13,590 nucleotides of DNA from Planctomycetaceae bacterium. Its GTDB lineage: Bacteria; Planctomycetota; Planctomycetia; Planctomycetales; Planctomycetaceae. The notes under the pieces are model-generated. The model ran no database searches. It was not told the origin of the DNA and saw only the letters and a list, made by a program, of their open reading frames with translations. The stretch lies in assembly GCA_020426065.1 (NCBI GenBank), contig JAGQQT010000048.1, forward strand, positions 1-13,590. The letters are read 5' to 3'. Positions 1-10,522 of the stretch are shown in pieces. Position 1 is the first letter of the stretch, and the number at the start of each line of letters is the position of its first letter. The position numbers and the translations under genes were made by a program.

Positions 1-1
1 C

Positions 2-334
2 GATCAGTCTCAACTCCAGGATGTGCGTGAAGAAATGCTGGACCGCTTCGGGCCGCTTCCTGCGCCGGTGGATACGCTACTGCTCCTGAAAGAATTACAA
101 CTGCTGGCTCGCGAGATCAAACTGGATTCCATCCGGATCGAAGGGCAGTTTTTTGTGCTCACCGGGAAGTCCGCTCGCAATATGAAGCTCCTTAACCGAC
201 TTTCTCCACACGACTTACGTCTCGTAGACAAGCACAATATTTACGTGCCCATTCCGACGGAAGGCAGCTTTGATACCCCCGAAGGGCAAACCTTGCTGCT
301 GCTGTTCCTGAAATCCGTGTTGCAGGATCGCTGA
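2..334 (+). CDS. mfd: Transcription-repair coupling factor Mfd, C-terminal fragment
   Basis: This is the last 110 codons of a gene whose start lies left of the window. Mfd is a cytoplasmic DNA translocase that removes RNA polymerase stalled at lesions and recruits the UvrABC excision repair proteins. The fragment opens with an E-E-M-L-D-R-F-G-P-L-P motif, the hallmark of the TRCF C-terminal domain (Pfam TRCF, domain D7), followed by helices with V-D-T-L-L-L-L-K-E-L and the strand pattern I-K-L-D-S-I-R-I-E-G. It ends at a TGA at 332-334, a normal position for the family. The helicase motifs would lie outside the window, so activity cannot be judged. No intrinsic terminator follows; the 116 bases to the next gene hold only a short palindrome at 337-346. 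The assignment rests on the RFGPLP motif and domain pattern. Confidence 0.86.
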   Translation, partial: DQSQLQDVREEMLDRFGPLPAPVDTLLLLKELQLLAREIKLDSIRIEGQFFVLTGKSARNMKLLNRLSPHDLRLVDKHNIYVPIPTEGSFDTPEGQTLLLLFLKSVLQDR

Positions 335-420
335 GATATCGCGATAACACCGCTCCCTTCCCATGCCAATCTCCTCGGCACGAATGCGTTCAGTGGTAAT
401 ACGTCGGAGAGAATGGTCCC

Positions 421-450
421 TTCAGATGCTTTCTCTCATAGTGGTTTAAT
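421..450 (+). promoter_or_regulatory. Possible promoter immediately before the PPIase gene
   Basis: TTCAGA (421-426) and TTTAAT (445-450) are separated by 18 bases and resemble -35 and -10 boxes of a housekeeping promoter. If real, transcription would start near 457, exactly at the second in-frame ATG, and the message would be leaderless. The region has no Shine-Dalgarno sequence, which fits. A 7-bp inverted repeat (407-413 with 431-437) overlaps it. Both boxes are weak, so this is a guess from pattern alone. Confidence 0.22.
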
Positions 451-1806
451 ATGTCAATGGACCCCGAAATGGCTGGTCTGCGGAAATTAATTCGGATACG
501 TCATGCCGGAAAGCGGTTTTGTTCACCGCTGCGCCGCCTGACTGCTCACCGAAGAACGCCTTCGCAACTGCTGGAACAGAGTGCTCTGTGGGCTCAGACA
601 GGCTGCAAGATTCTGGGAGTTGCCTCCCTGGCAGCGGTGTTGGGATGTCAGCAGATTTCCGAACATTTCAACCGGGTTCGTCCCAACAATCCTGTGGTGG
701 GGCCACCGCCTCCCCGCATCTCACTGGAGGATTCACCCAGCTCGCTGGAGCAGAGTCCCCAGTTGGCTATGGCTTCCGGTTCCCGCACGGGAGAAATTAT
801 TCCCATCTCCCAGGTGGTTGGCAGCAGCAGTGAACCAATTGAAGATTCCACTGTGGTTGCAGTGGTCAACAGCAATCAGATTCTGGCTTCCGATATTTTT
901 TCGGCCTACTCCCGCCAGCTGATCGCCATGAAAGACAAGATGCCGGAAGATCAGTTCGCGATCGCGAAAATCGAACTTCTGAAACGGGATCTGCCCGATC
1001 ATATCGAACGAACATTGCTCTCCCACGCTCTCAAAACATCGCTCAAACAGGAGCAGATCGAAAAGCTGGACAGCGTGCTGGATCAGGCGTTTGAGGAACA
1101 TGTGCGCAAGCTGCTGGTGAAAACCGGAACCACCTCTGCTCTCGAACTGGATGAGAAACTCAAATCAGAAGGAACTTCGCTGGACGATCTGCGAAAGACC
1201 TTCGGGAAACATCAGCTGGCCATGCAATATCTGTCCCAGCATACTGAAGTGCAGGCAGAAATCGGTCGGGTTGAACTGCTGGAATACTACAACGCTCATC
1301 GGGCAGATTACTCCCATCCCACACGCGTCAAATGGCAGGAACTGCGAGTCAGTTTCGCCAAACATGGTGGACGGACAGAAGCCCTGGCAGAATTGAACAA
1401 GGCCGTGGCTGATCTGCAGGCGGGCAAAACATTTTTTGAAGTGGCCCAGAAATACTCTGATGGTCCTACCGCTTCCAATGGGGGAGAATGGGAATGGACC
1501 ACACAGGGGAGTCTGGCTGATGAGCAGGTTGATGAAACCCTGTTTTCACTCCCTCTCAATGGCATCAGTCGGATTCTGGAATCCAAAGATGATTTCCGTG
1601 TGCTGCGGATCACTGCCCGAGAAGATGCCCACATCACTCGGTTTGAAGAACTGCAGCTGGAAATTCGCGGCAAAATCATGGCCGACCTGAGAAAAGAGAA
1701 AACCAACCAGGTTGTCCAGGAACTGAAGCGGACCGCCACAATTGAAACCATTTTTGATCACGATCCGGAACTGGCCAAAGCCATGCGAGATTTCGGAGAC
1801 TTCTAG
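451..1806 (+). CDS. Parvulin-type peptidyl-prolyl isomerase, probable lipoprotein (SurA/PpiC-like)
   Basis: The 451-residue protein matches the SurA/PrsA/PpiC class: periplasmic folding factors that isomerise X-Pro bonds and chaperone envelope proteins. A basic N-region of about 50 residues precedes a hydrophobic stretch (54-65) ending in V-L-G-C with Cys66, a plausible lipobox, so the mature protein would be lipid-anchored outside the inner membrane. A Pro-rich linker follows (77-100). Residues 134-280 are helical and resemble the SurA N-terminal chaperone region. Residues 291-390 form the rotamase domain, with F-F-E-V-A-Q-K-Y-S-D-G, then S-N-G-G-E-W-E-W and a final D-F-R-V-L-R-I. The N-region is longer than usual for a signal peptide. 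ATG 451 is the most upstream start; ATG 457 and 469 are alternatives, and none has a ribosome binding site. It lies 484 bases before the giant secretin, a likely client. Confidence 0.85.
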   Translation: MSMDPEMAGLRKLIRIRHAGKRFCSPLRRLTAHRRTPSQLLEQSALWAQTGCKILGVASLAAVLGCQQISEHFNRVRPNNPVVGPPPPRISLEDSPSSLEQSPQLAMASGSRTGEIIPISQVVGSSSEPIEDSTVVAVVNSNQILASDIFSAYSRQLIAMKDKMPEDQFAIAKIELLKRDLPDHIERTLLSHALKTSLKQEQIEKLDSVLDQAFEEHVRKLLVKTGTTSALELDEKLKSEGTSLDDLRKTFGKHQLAMQYLSQHTEVQAEIGRVELLEYYNAHRADYSHPTRVKWQELRVSFAKHGGRTEALAELNKAVADLQAGKTFFEVAQKYSDGPTASNGGEWEWTTQGSLADEQVDETLFSLPLNGISRILESKDDFRVLRITAREDAHITRFEELQLEIRGKIMADLRKEKTNQVVQELKRTATIETIFDHDPELAKAMRDFGDF

Positions 1807-2100
1807 AACCTGCTGGACTGTTCCGGTCAGGTAAACGGTGCGGGCTGCTGACCAGAAGTTGAGAACCGTTGAAAACAATTGTTAAGTTTTCCTCAATCCT
1901 GGCAGATTCAATAAACATTCAGCAGCAAATAAACGATAAAAAGACTAACGGATATTATTTCCGCCAATTCACTTCACTGATTCCCATCAAATCATCCCGG
2001 CAAACCATCACTCCAACTACATCACAACAGCGATGGCCAGCCGAAATCACTTGTAAATCCTGCAAGTAAAACCCTCCAGAAACATCATCGACAAGCCCTC

Positions 2101-2129
2101 TTGACGGTGACAAAACCCATCGGATACAT
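2101..2129 (+). promoter_or_regulatory. Weak promoter candidate for the secretin gene
   Basis: TTGACG (2101-2106) matches five of six bases of a sigma-70 -35 box. About 17 bases later comes ATACAT (2124-2129), a poor -10 box. If used, it would give a leader of about 150 bases containing the hairpin at 2223-2248. Other AT-rich boxes further left, such as TATTAT at 1953-1958, are possible -10 elements without a good partner. The choice between them cannot be made from sequence alone. Confidence 0.25.
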
Positions 2130-2222
2130 CCCGTCCGAAACTATTCACAAATTCAACTACTCCCTTCCGTACAAGACAGGTTTCCAACGGAATTCTGACT
2201 TGTCACTAACCTTTCCGAGAGC

Positions 2223-2248
2223 GCAGCGACGTTGCGAATCGTCGTTGC
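2223..2248 (+). promoter_or_regulatory. Leader hairpin upstream of the secretin start codon
   Basis: GCAGCGACG (2223-2231) pairs with CGTCGTTGC (2240-2248) to give a 9-bp stem with one G-U pair and an 8-base loop TTGCGAAT. It ends 42 bases before the ATG at 2291. No T-run follows, so it is not a terminator. It could stabilise the mRNA or affect translation of this very long message. The stem is read directly; any function is inferred. Confidence 0.4.
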
Positions 2249-2290
2249 CGTAATCTCACCTCATCGACCCCACTTCGCAAGAAGATCATC

Positions 2291-6565
<4,275 letters not shown>

Positions 6566-6595
6566 TTAGCAATTTGCTGATGAGTCAATTCGGAA

Positions 6596-6651
<56 letters not shown>

Positions 6652-6753
6652 GCGCTGAGCAACGCACCGCTAATTATTCTCAGCGGAATACCGCAGAGTA
6701 ATTGCTATCTGAACTCGGGCACCTGCTTCCTCAACAGTTTCCCTGACCGATTG

Positions 6754-6781
6754 TTGAAGTCTGGTCGGGATTTCTCATAAT
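6754..6781 (+). promoter_or_regulatory. Promoter candidate for the DUF1844-sulfatase-methyltransferase operon
   Basis: TTGAAG (6754-6759), a 16-base spacer and CATAAT (6776-6781) resemble a sigma-70 promoter. They lie between the secretin terminator and the next gene, with a predicted start site near 6788 and a leader of roughly 45 bases before ATG 6833. The position after a strong terminator makes a promoter here necessary, which supports the call. Confidence 0.5.
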
Positions 6782-6821
6782 GCTGTCTGGCAAACGAATT
6801 CCGTTGATATGACAGTTGCGT

Positions 6822-6826
6822 GAGGA
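6822..6826 (+). promoter_or_regulatory. Ribosome binding site that selects the DUF1844 start
   Basis: GAGGA at 6822-6826 directly abuts the first ATG (6827), which leaves no spacer for initiation. It is six bases ahead of the second in-frame ATG at 6833. The second start is therefore preferred and removes two residues from the longest reading. Confidence 0.6.
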
Positions 6827-6832
6827 ATGATC

Positions 6833-7252
6833 ATGACTGAATCCCAACCCGATGAAAAACCCGAACTGGTGGTTGACGAAGACTGGAAGTCACAGGTTCA
6901 GGCTGAAAACGAAACCATTGATGCCAGCTTCACGGGAGAGGCAGAGGAAGCTGATCAGAAACCGAAAGGTCGGAACGAGAAAATCGATCCCAGCCAGATA
7001 CCTCCCGCCAGCTTTCCGCTGCTGATCAGTATGTTCTCAACCCAGGCGATGACGGCTCTCGGTTTACTGCCGCACCCGATTACCGGAAAAGCCGAATATC
7101 AGCCAGCTCTGGCCAAACATTACATTGATCTGCTGGCAGTGCTGGATGAGAAGACCAAAGGGAATCTTTCCGCTCAGGAGCACGCCATGCTGGAAAATTC
7201 TCTGCACGAACTGCGACTGGTGTTTGTGCAGCAGTCCAGCAGAAATGCCTGA
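6833..7252 (+). CDS. DUF1844 family protein
   Basis: This 139-residue acidic protein has a disordered, charged N-terminal half (1-55) and a conserved C-terminal half. The C-terminal half matches DUF1844 (Pfam): F-P-L-L-I-S-M-F-S-T-Q-A-M-T-A-L-G at 61-77, then H-Y-I-D-L-L-A-V-L-D-E-K-T-K-G-N-L at 96-112 and E-N-S-L-H-E-L-R-L-V-F at 121-131. The family is common in planctomycetes and deltaproteobacteria, and its biochemical function is not known to me. There is no signal peptide and no clear membrane helix, so it is probably cytoplasmic. It ends 44 bases before the sulfatase ATG with no hairpin between, so the two are probably co-transcribed. A shared pathway with the sulfatase is not implied by sequence. 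Confidence 0.85.
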   Translation: MTESQPDEKPELVVDEDWKSQVQAENETIDASFTGEAEEADQKPKGRNEKIDPSQIPPASFPLLISMFSTQAMTALGLLPHPITGKAEYQPALAKHYIDLLAVLDEKTKGNLSAQEHAMLENSLHELRLVFVQQSSRNA

Positions 7253-7296
7253 TTGCTCCCCTCCCGCTACCTGCTGACCATGAGGACGAGTCCGTG

Positions 7297-8748
7297 ATGA
7301 CCACAAAGAGAATGCTGCTGACATGCCTGATTCTGGTATGGGGATTCGCCCAGATACAATCTGCCAGTGCTGGTCCGAATGTTCTGTTTCTGATTGCTGA
7401 TGATCTCACAGCAAAAGCCTTGAGTTGTTATGGCAATCCGCAATGCCAGACTCCAGCCATTGATCAGCTGGCCCGGGAAGGGGTTCGCTTCACACATGCG
7501 TATTGCCAGTATCCGGTCTGTGGTCCTTCACGGGCAGCGTTGATGTCAGGGATGTATCCGGAGTCAATCGGCGTGATGGGAAATGGAGGAGCGTCGAATT
7601 ACACGAAGAATCTCGGTGAGCGGCCTTCGATGAGCCAGCATTTTCAGAATCAGGGCTACTATGCCGCTCGAGTGAGTAAAATCTATCACATGCGGGTGCC
7701 AGGAGATATCACTGCTGGCGTGGACGGGCCCGATCATCTGGCTTCATGGACGGAGCGTTTCAACTGTCATGCTCCCGAATGGATGAGTAAGGGAGAGCAC
7801 GAACATCTCACCAATGAAAAACTGAAGTTCGATCCTGAGGGACACTACAATCTCGGATTTGGTGGCGCGTTTTATGTGGTTCGCGGAAGTACCAATGGCA
7901 GTGAGCAGGCCGATACACTCGCGGCAGATCGCGCGATTTCTCTCCTGCGTCAGCATCGGGATGAACCTTTCTTTCTGGCGGTCGGGTTTGTCCGGCCTCA
8001 CGTTCCCCTGGTGGCTCCCGAAAAATATTTTGAGCCTTACCCCAGTGCTGAGATGCAGCTGACCGAATCGATTCCCAATGACCTGGACGATATCCCCCCG
8101 GCTGGACGGACGCATACTTCACGGGGTTGTGGATTAAACACCGAGGAGAAACAGCAGAAAGTGCTGAGTGCCTACTACGCAGCGGTCTCATTCATGGATG
8201 CCCAGGTGGGCAGAGTATTGAATGAACTGAAAGCTCTGGGGCTGAGTGAGAAGACGATTGTTGTGTTCACTTCCGATCACGGGTATCACCTGGGGGAACA
8301 CACTCTCTGGCAGAAGATGAGTCTGCATGAAGAGTCGGCACGAATACCTCTCATCATCCGGACACCGGATCAGCTTCAGGCGGGTACCACCCGGGATGCC
8401 CTGGCCGAGCAGATTGATATCTATCCGACTCTTTCGGAACTATGCACCTTCGAGATCCCCGCTCATGTGCAGGGAAAAAGTCTGGCGGGCGTGATCAGAG
8501 GAGAACAGGCTGGAGTTCGCCGGATGGCTTATTCGGTGGTCTCGAAAGGGAGCCTGCTCCGCACCCGCAATCAGGCTTACCTGCAATACAGGGATGGAAC
8601 GGAAGCCCTCTATGATATGCAGCAGGATCCACTGCAGTTTCACAATCTGGCAGCAGATCCTGCCCAGGCAAAAACGCTGGAACGTTTTCGTTCCGCTTTG
8701 AAGCAGAAGCAAAGTGAAACGCAGACGGCAGGACGGAAGGCATCATGA
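7297..8748 (+). CDS. Secreted sulfatase, iduronate-2-sulfatase-like
   Basis: Type I sulfatases hydrolyse sulfate esters, here probably on sulfated polysaccharide or glycan fragments outside the cytoplasm. A signal peptide (hydrophobic 7-19) ends A-S-A at 25, directly before G-P-N-V-L-F-L-I-A-D-D, whose Asp35-Asp36 bind the metal ion. C-G-P-S-R (75-79) is the C-x-P-S-R signature; Cys75 must be oxidised to formylglycine by a separate maturase not seen here. R-P-H-V-P-L (233-238) and T-S-D-H-G-Y-H-L-G-E-H, with Asp327 and His328, complete the active site. The G-Y-H-L-G-E-H-x-x-W-x-K pattern is like iduronate-2-sulfatases. The length of 483 residues is normal. GAGGA at 7282-7286 serves either ATG 7297 or GTG 7294, which adds one residue. 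The gene overlaps the next by four bases. The true substrate cannot be read from sequence. Confidence 0.92.
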   Translation: MTTKRMLLTCLILVWGFAQIQSASAGPNVLFLIADDLTAKALSCYGNPQCQTPAIDQLAREGVRFTHAYCQYPVCGPSRAALMSGMYPESIGVMGNGGASNYTKNLGERPSMSQHFQNQGYYAARVSKIYHMRVPGDITAGVDGPDHLASWTERFNCHAPEWMSKGEHEHLTNEKLKFDPEGHYNLGFGGAFYVVRGSTNGSEQADTLAADRAISLLRQHRDEPFFLAVGFVRPHVPLVAPEKYFEPYPSAEMQLTESIPNDLDDIPPAGRTHTSRGCGLNTEEKQQKVLSAYYAAVSFMDAQVGRVLNELKALGLSEKTIVVFTSDHGYHLGEHTLWQKMSLHEESARIPLIIRTPDQLQAGTTRDALAEQIDIYPTLSELCTFEIPAHVQGKSLAGVIRGEQAGVRRMAYSVVSKGSLLRTRNQAYLQYRDGTEALYDMQQDPLQFHNLAADPAQAKTLERFRSALKQKQSETQTAGRKAS

Positions 8749-9581
8749 CCAGCCCGGTAAAGGATCAGATTGCCGAAAAACGTTTTGGTTTCGGAAAGAA
8801 CTGGCAGCAGTTTCTTCGCATTCTGAATGAAACCCGTCTCCAGCGGGCAGAAGCGTCTTTGAAAGAGTTCTGGCCGGATCAGCCTGAAGCTCCCGCATTT
8901 CTGGATATCGGTTCTGGGAGTGGTGTTTTCAGTCTGGCAGCTCGCAGACGGGGAGCCAGAGTTCATTCATTTGATTACGATCTGGACTCTGTCGCCTGTA
9001 CCCGAACATTGCGAGATCATTACTTCCCGGATGATCCTGACTGGACGGTGGAGCAGGGCTCCGTGCTGGATGAAAATTACATGCAGCAGCTCGGCACGTT
9101 TGATCTGGTTTACAGCTGGGGAGTGCTGCACCATACCGGCCAGATGTGGAATGCGATCTCCCAGGCGGCGGAGCGGGTAGCCCCGCAAGGCCAGCTCGTG
9201 ATCGCCCTGTATAACGATCAGGGTTGGAAGTCACGTTTCTGGACGGGAGTCAAACGGATTTACTGCGGCAGCACTGCCGGTCGCTGGTTGATGACCCTTG
9301 TCTTTGTGCCACTGTTCCTGATCGCGTTTTTTGTTGCGGATCTGCTCCGGTTCCGCAATCCTTTGGGACGTTACCAGTCCGCTCACGATTCCCGAGGCAT
9401 GTCAGTAGTGACGGATATCATCGACTGGATTGGTGGGTATCCGTTCGAAGTGGCCACACCAGAGCAGACTCACCAGTTTCTGGCGGAACGTGGTTTTGAA
9501 CTCGTCTTCGAAAAACTGACCAACGGCCTGGGCTGCAATGAATTCGGTTTTCGAAAGACCGAAAGTTCGGGCCAAACTTAG
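8745..9581 (+). CDS. Class I SAM-dependent methyltransferase
   Basis: The 278-residue protein has the Rossmann-type methyltransferase fold: motif I F-L-D-I-G-S-G-S-G (52-60) for SAM binding, an acidic H-S-F-D-Y-D (74-79) at the end of strand 2, Q-G-S-V-L-D (104-109), and F-D-L-V-Y-S-W-G-V-L-H-H (119-130) as motif IV. Residues 181-201 are strongly hydrophobic and could associate with the membrane, which is unusual for a soluble methyltransferase. The C-terminal part has D-W-I-G-G-Y-P-F-E, a block I associate with methyltransferases of surface-polysaccharide or secondary-metabolite loci. The acceptor is unknown. Its ATG overlaps the sulfatase stop as ATGA, with GGAAGG at 8735-8740, so translation is probably coupled. 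Its stop codon overlaps the stop of the opposite-strand gene. Confidence 0.85.
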   Translation: MTSPVKDQIAEKRFGFGKNWQQFLRILNETRLQRAEASLKEFWPDQPEAPAFLDIGSGSGVFSLAARRRGARVHSFDYDLDSVACTRTLRDHYFPDDPDWTVEQGSVLDENYMQQLGTFDLVYSWGVLHHTGQMWNAISQAAERVAPQGQLVIALYNDQGWKSRFWTGVKRIYCGSTAGRWLMTLVFVPLFLIAFFVADLLRFRNPLGRYQSAHDSRGMSVVTDIIDWIGGYPFEVATPEQTHQFLAERGFELVFEKLTNGLGCNEFGFRKTESSGQT

Positions 9582-10345
9582 CCGAGCAGTTTGACCAGCA
9601 TCACAGCTGCCATCGTCGCCATGACGGCATCCTCGATGAAAGTCACTTTGGTCATGGGGAGATTGAATAACGTCCCCAGGCAGGCACAGGCGATTTTTCT
9701 TTTCTTCACCAGCGCCACCGTCACGCCCCACAAGCCAATCAGCATGACAACCAGGGTGACACCGTTGGTCACGATCGGGGCGATGTTCAGCAGGTAGGCA
9801 ACTCCCAAACCCACTTCCAGGAAGGGATAGAAGTAGCCGTACTCACGGGAATTGCGGGCGAGAATATCATAGGACTGATAGGAGTCCACAAAACCCTTCA
9901 GGTCCAGCATCTTGAAAAAGGAAAAGGCAACGAAGAATCCGCCCATGAAAATTTGCATGGCATGTGTGAGGGACCAATGGCCAGTTGCCGTTTCCACAAC
10001 CAGAACCGCACCGATCAGATAAGCCAATACCAGCAAGAGTGGTTTGTAAGTTGTCAGAAAGCCTCTGGGTGGCGCTGTTTGTTGGATGACGGGAGTATCC
10101 AGAGAAACCAAGTTACCTGCTGCCGGGGAGTTGGTGGTTGGTCCGAGCACTCGAAAGCCTCCTTCAGAAACAAGCTGCCCAACTTTTTCTGAGGAGAGAT
10201 CAGATCCGCTCAAAGTGAGGATTTTATCTGGGTGGTTCGTATCCACCGACCAGGCATCAATTTCAGGAGCCTGATCAAGATATGGTTTGACAGCTGCGAC
10301 ACACTGTCCGCAGTTGAGATTTGTTTTATAAGATTGTGTAGACAT
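9578..10345 (-). CDS. HMA-MauE/DoxX-type membrane fusion protein
   Basis: The 255-residue protein starts with a heavy-metal-associated (HMA) type domain (residues 1-68). Its N-C-G-Q-C (Cys12, Cys15) is the C-x-x-C pair that binds Cu(I) or similar ions in copper chaperones. After a Pro/Ser-rich linker come about five membrane segments (101-119, 129-146, 172-190, 192-212, 236-254) with the pattern of the MauE/DoxX redox-associated family: F-F-V-A-F-S-F-F-K-M-L-D-L-K-G-F, then A-C-A-C-L-G-T (Cys220, Cys222) and N-L-P-M-T-K-V-T. It may handle a metal or thiol redox step at the inner membrane; this is inference. ATG 10345 is chosen because AGGA at 10357-10354 precedes it by eight bases and the HMA domain begins there. 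Upstream starts at 10369 and 10438 would add unsupported residues. Its start codon lies in a large inverted repeat. Confidence 0.8.
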   Translation of the reverse strand: MSTQSYKTNLNCGQCVAAVKPYLDQAPEIDAWSVDTNHPDKILTLSGSDLSSEKVGQLVSEGGFRVLGPTTNSPAAGNLVSLDTPVIQQTAPPRGFLTTYKPLLLVLAYLIGAVLVVETATGHWSLTHAMQIFMGGFFVAFSFFKMLDLKGFVDSYQSYDILARNSREYGYFYPFLEVGLGVAYLLNIAPIVTNGVTLVVMLIGLWGVTVALVKKRKIACACLGTLFNLPMTKVTFIEDAVMATMAAVMLVKLLG

Positions 10346-10384
10346 TTCCCGCTTCCTTTCCTCTTTCATTCTAAGCGGGAAATG
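10343..10384 (-). promoter_or_regulatory. Perfect 12-bp inverted repeat covering the HMA-MauE start codon
   Basis: CATTTCCCGCTT (10343-10354) and AAGCGGGAAATG (10373-10384) are exact inverted repeats around an 18-base spacer. In the minus-strand mRNA the start codon forms the end of the 3' arm, and the purine-rich Shine-Dalgarno region (GAGG, AGGA) lies in the loop and at its edge. Folding would bury the AUG, so this may be a translational switch. As DNA it could instead be a repressor operator. A run of 12 exact pairs is unlikely by chance. Confidence 0.6.
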
Positions 10385-10390
10385 CTGTGA

Positions 10391-10409
10391 GAACAGGGGG
10401 CATCTGTTC
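10391..10409 (-). promoter_or_regulatory. Operator-like dyad upstream of HMA-MauE
   Basis: GAACAG (10391-10396) and CTGTTC (10404-10409) form a 6-bp dyad with a 7-base spacer, 19 bp in all. It sits between the larger inverted repeat and the probable promoter region of the minus-strand gene, a typical place for a dimeric regulator. It does not match the LexA spacing. No regulator gene is adjacent. Confidence 0.3.
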
Positions 10410-10452
10410 CTCTGCCCACATCGGGTAGAATGCGTCACAAAGCGATGTACGT

Positions 10453-10491
10453 TAAAAAAGAAACTGCACAGAGTAAATCCTGTGCAGTTTC
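10453..10491 (-). terminator. Intrinsic terminator of the HtrA-like protease gene
   Basis: GAAACTGCACAG (10460-10471) pairs perfectly with CTGTGCAGTTTC (10480-10491), giving 12 bp and an 8-base loop. On the minus strand the stem is followed by six T (10458-10453). It begins 32 bases after the htrA stop codon and separates htrA from the HMA-MauE gene, which must then have its own promoter. Confidence 0.88.
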
Positions 10492-10522
10492 AGTAAGAGA
10501 TCGGTTTGTTCTGGGGCCAACT

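Larger units (their letters stand above)
1807..2290. other. 484-base intergenic region, leader of the secretin gene
   Basis: No gene is supported here: the only frame is a 66-codon TTG/ATG-type frame with no recognisable content. The left end has a weak hairpin (GGTCAG 1825-1830 with CTGACC 1848-1853) without a T-run, so it is not a convincing terminator for the PPIase gene. A perfect 10-bp palindrome AACAATTGTT occurs near 1873-1882. The middle part (about 1870-2000) is clearly richer in A+T than the flanking genes, typical of regulatory DNA. TTGACG at 2101-2106 is a good -35 match, but the -10 opposite it is poor. A hairpin sits just before the secretin start (listed separately). Confidence 0.6.

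Noticed and set aside
1825..1853. Hairpin after the PPIase gene as a terminator
   Set aside because: The stem is only six pairs with a 17-base loop and no T-run follows.
10346..10438. Upstream in-frame starts that would lengthen the HMA-MauE protein by 8 or 31 residues
   Set aside because: The added residues do not belong to the HMA domain, and no ribosome binding site precedes these starts.
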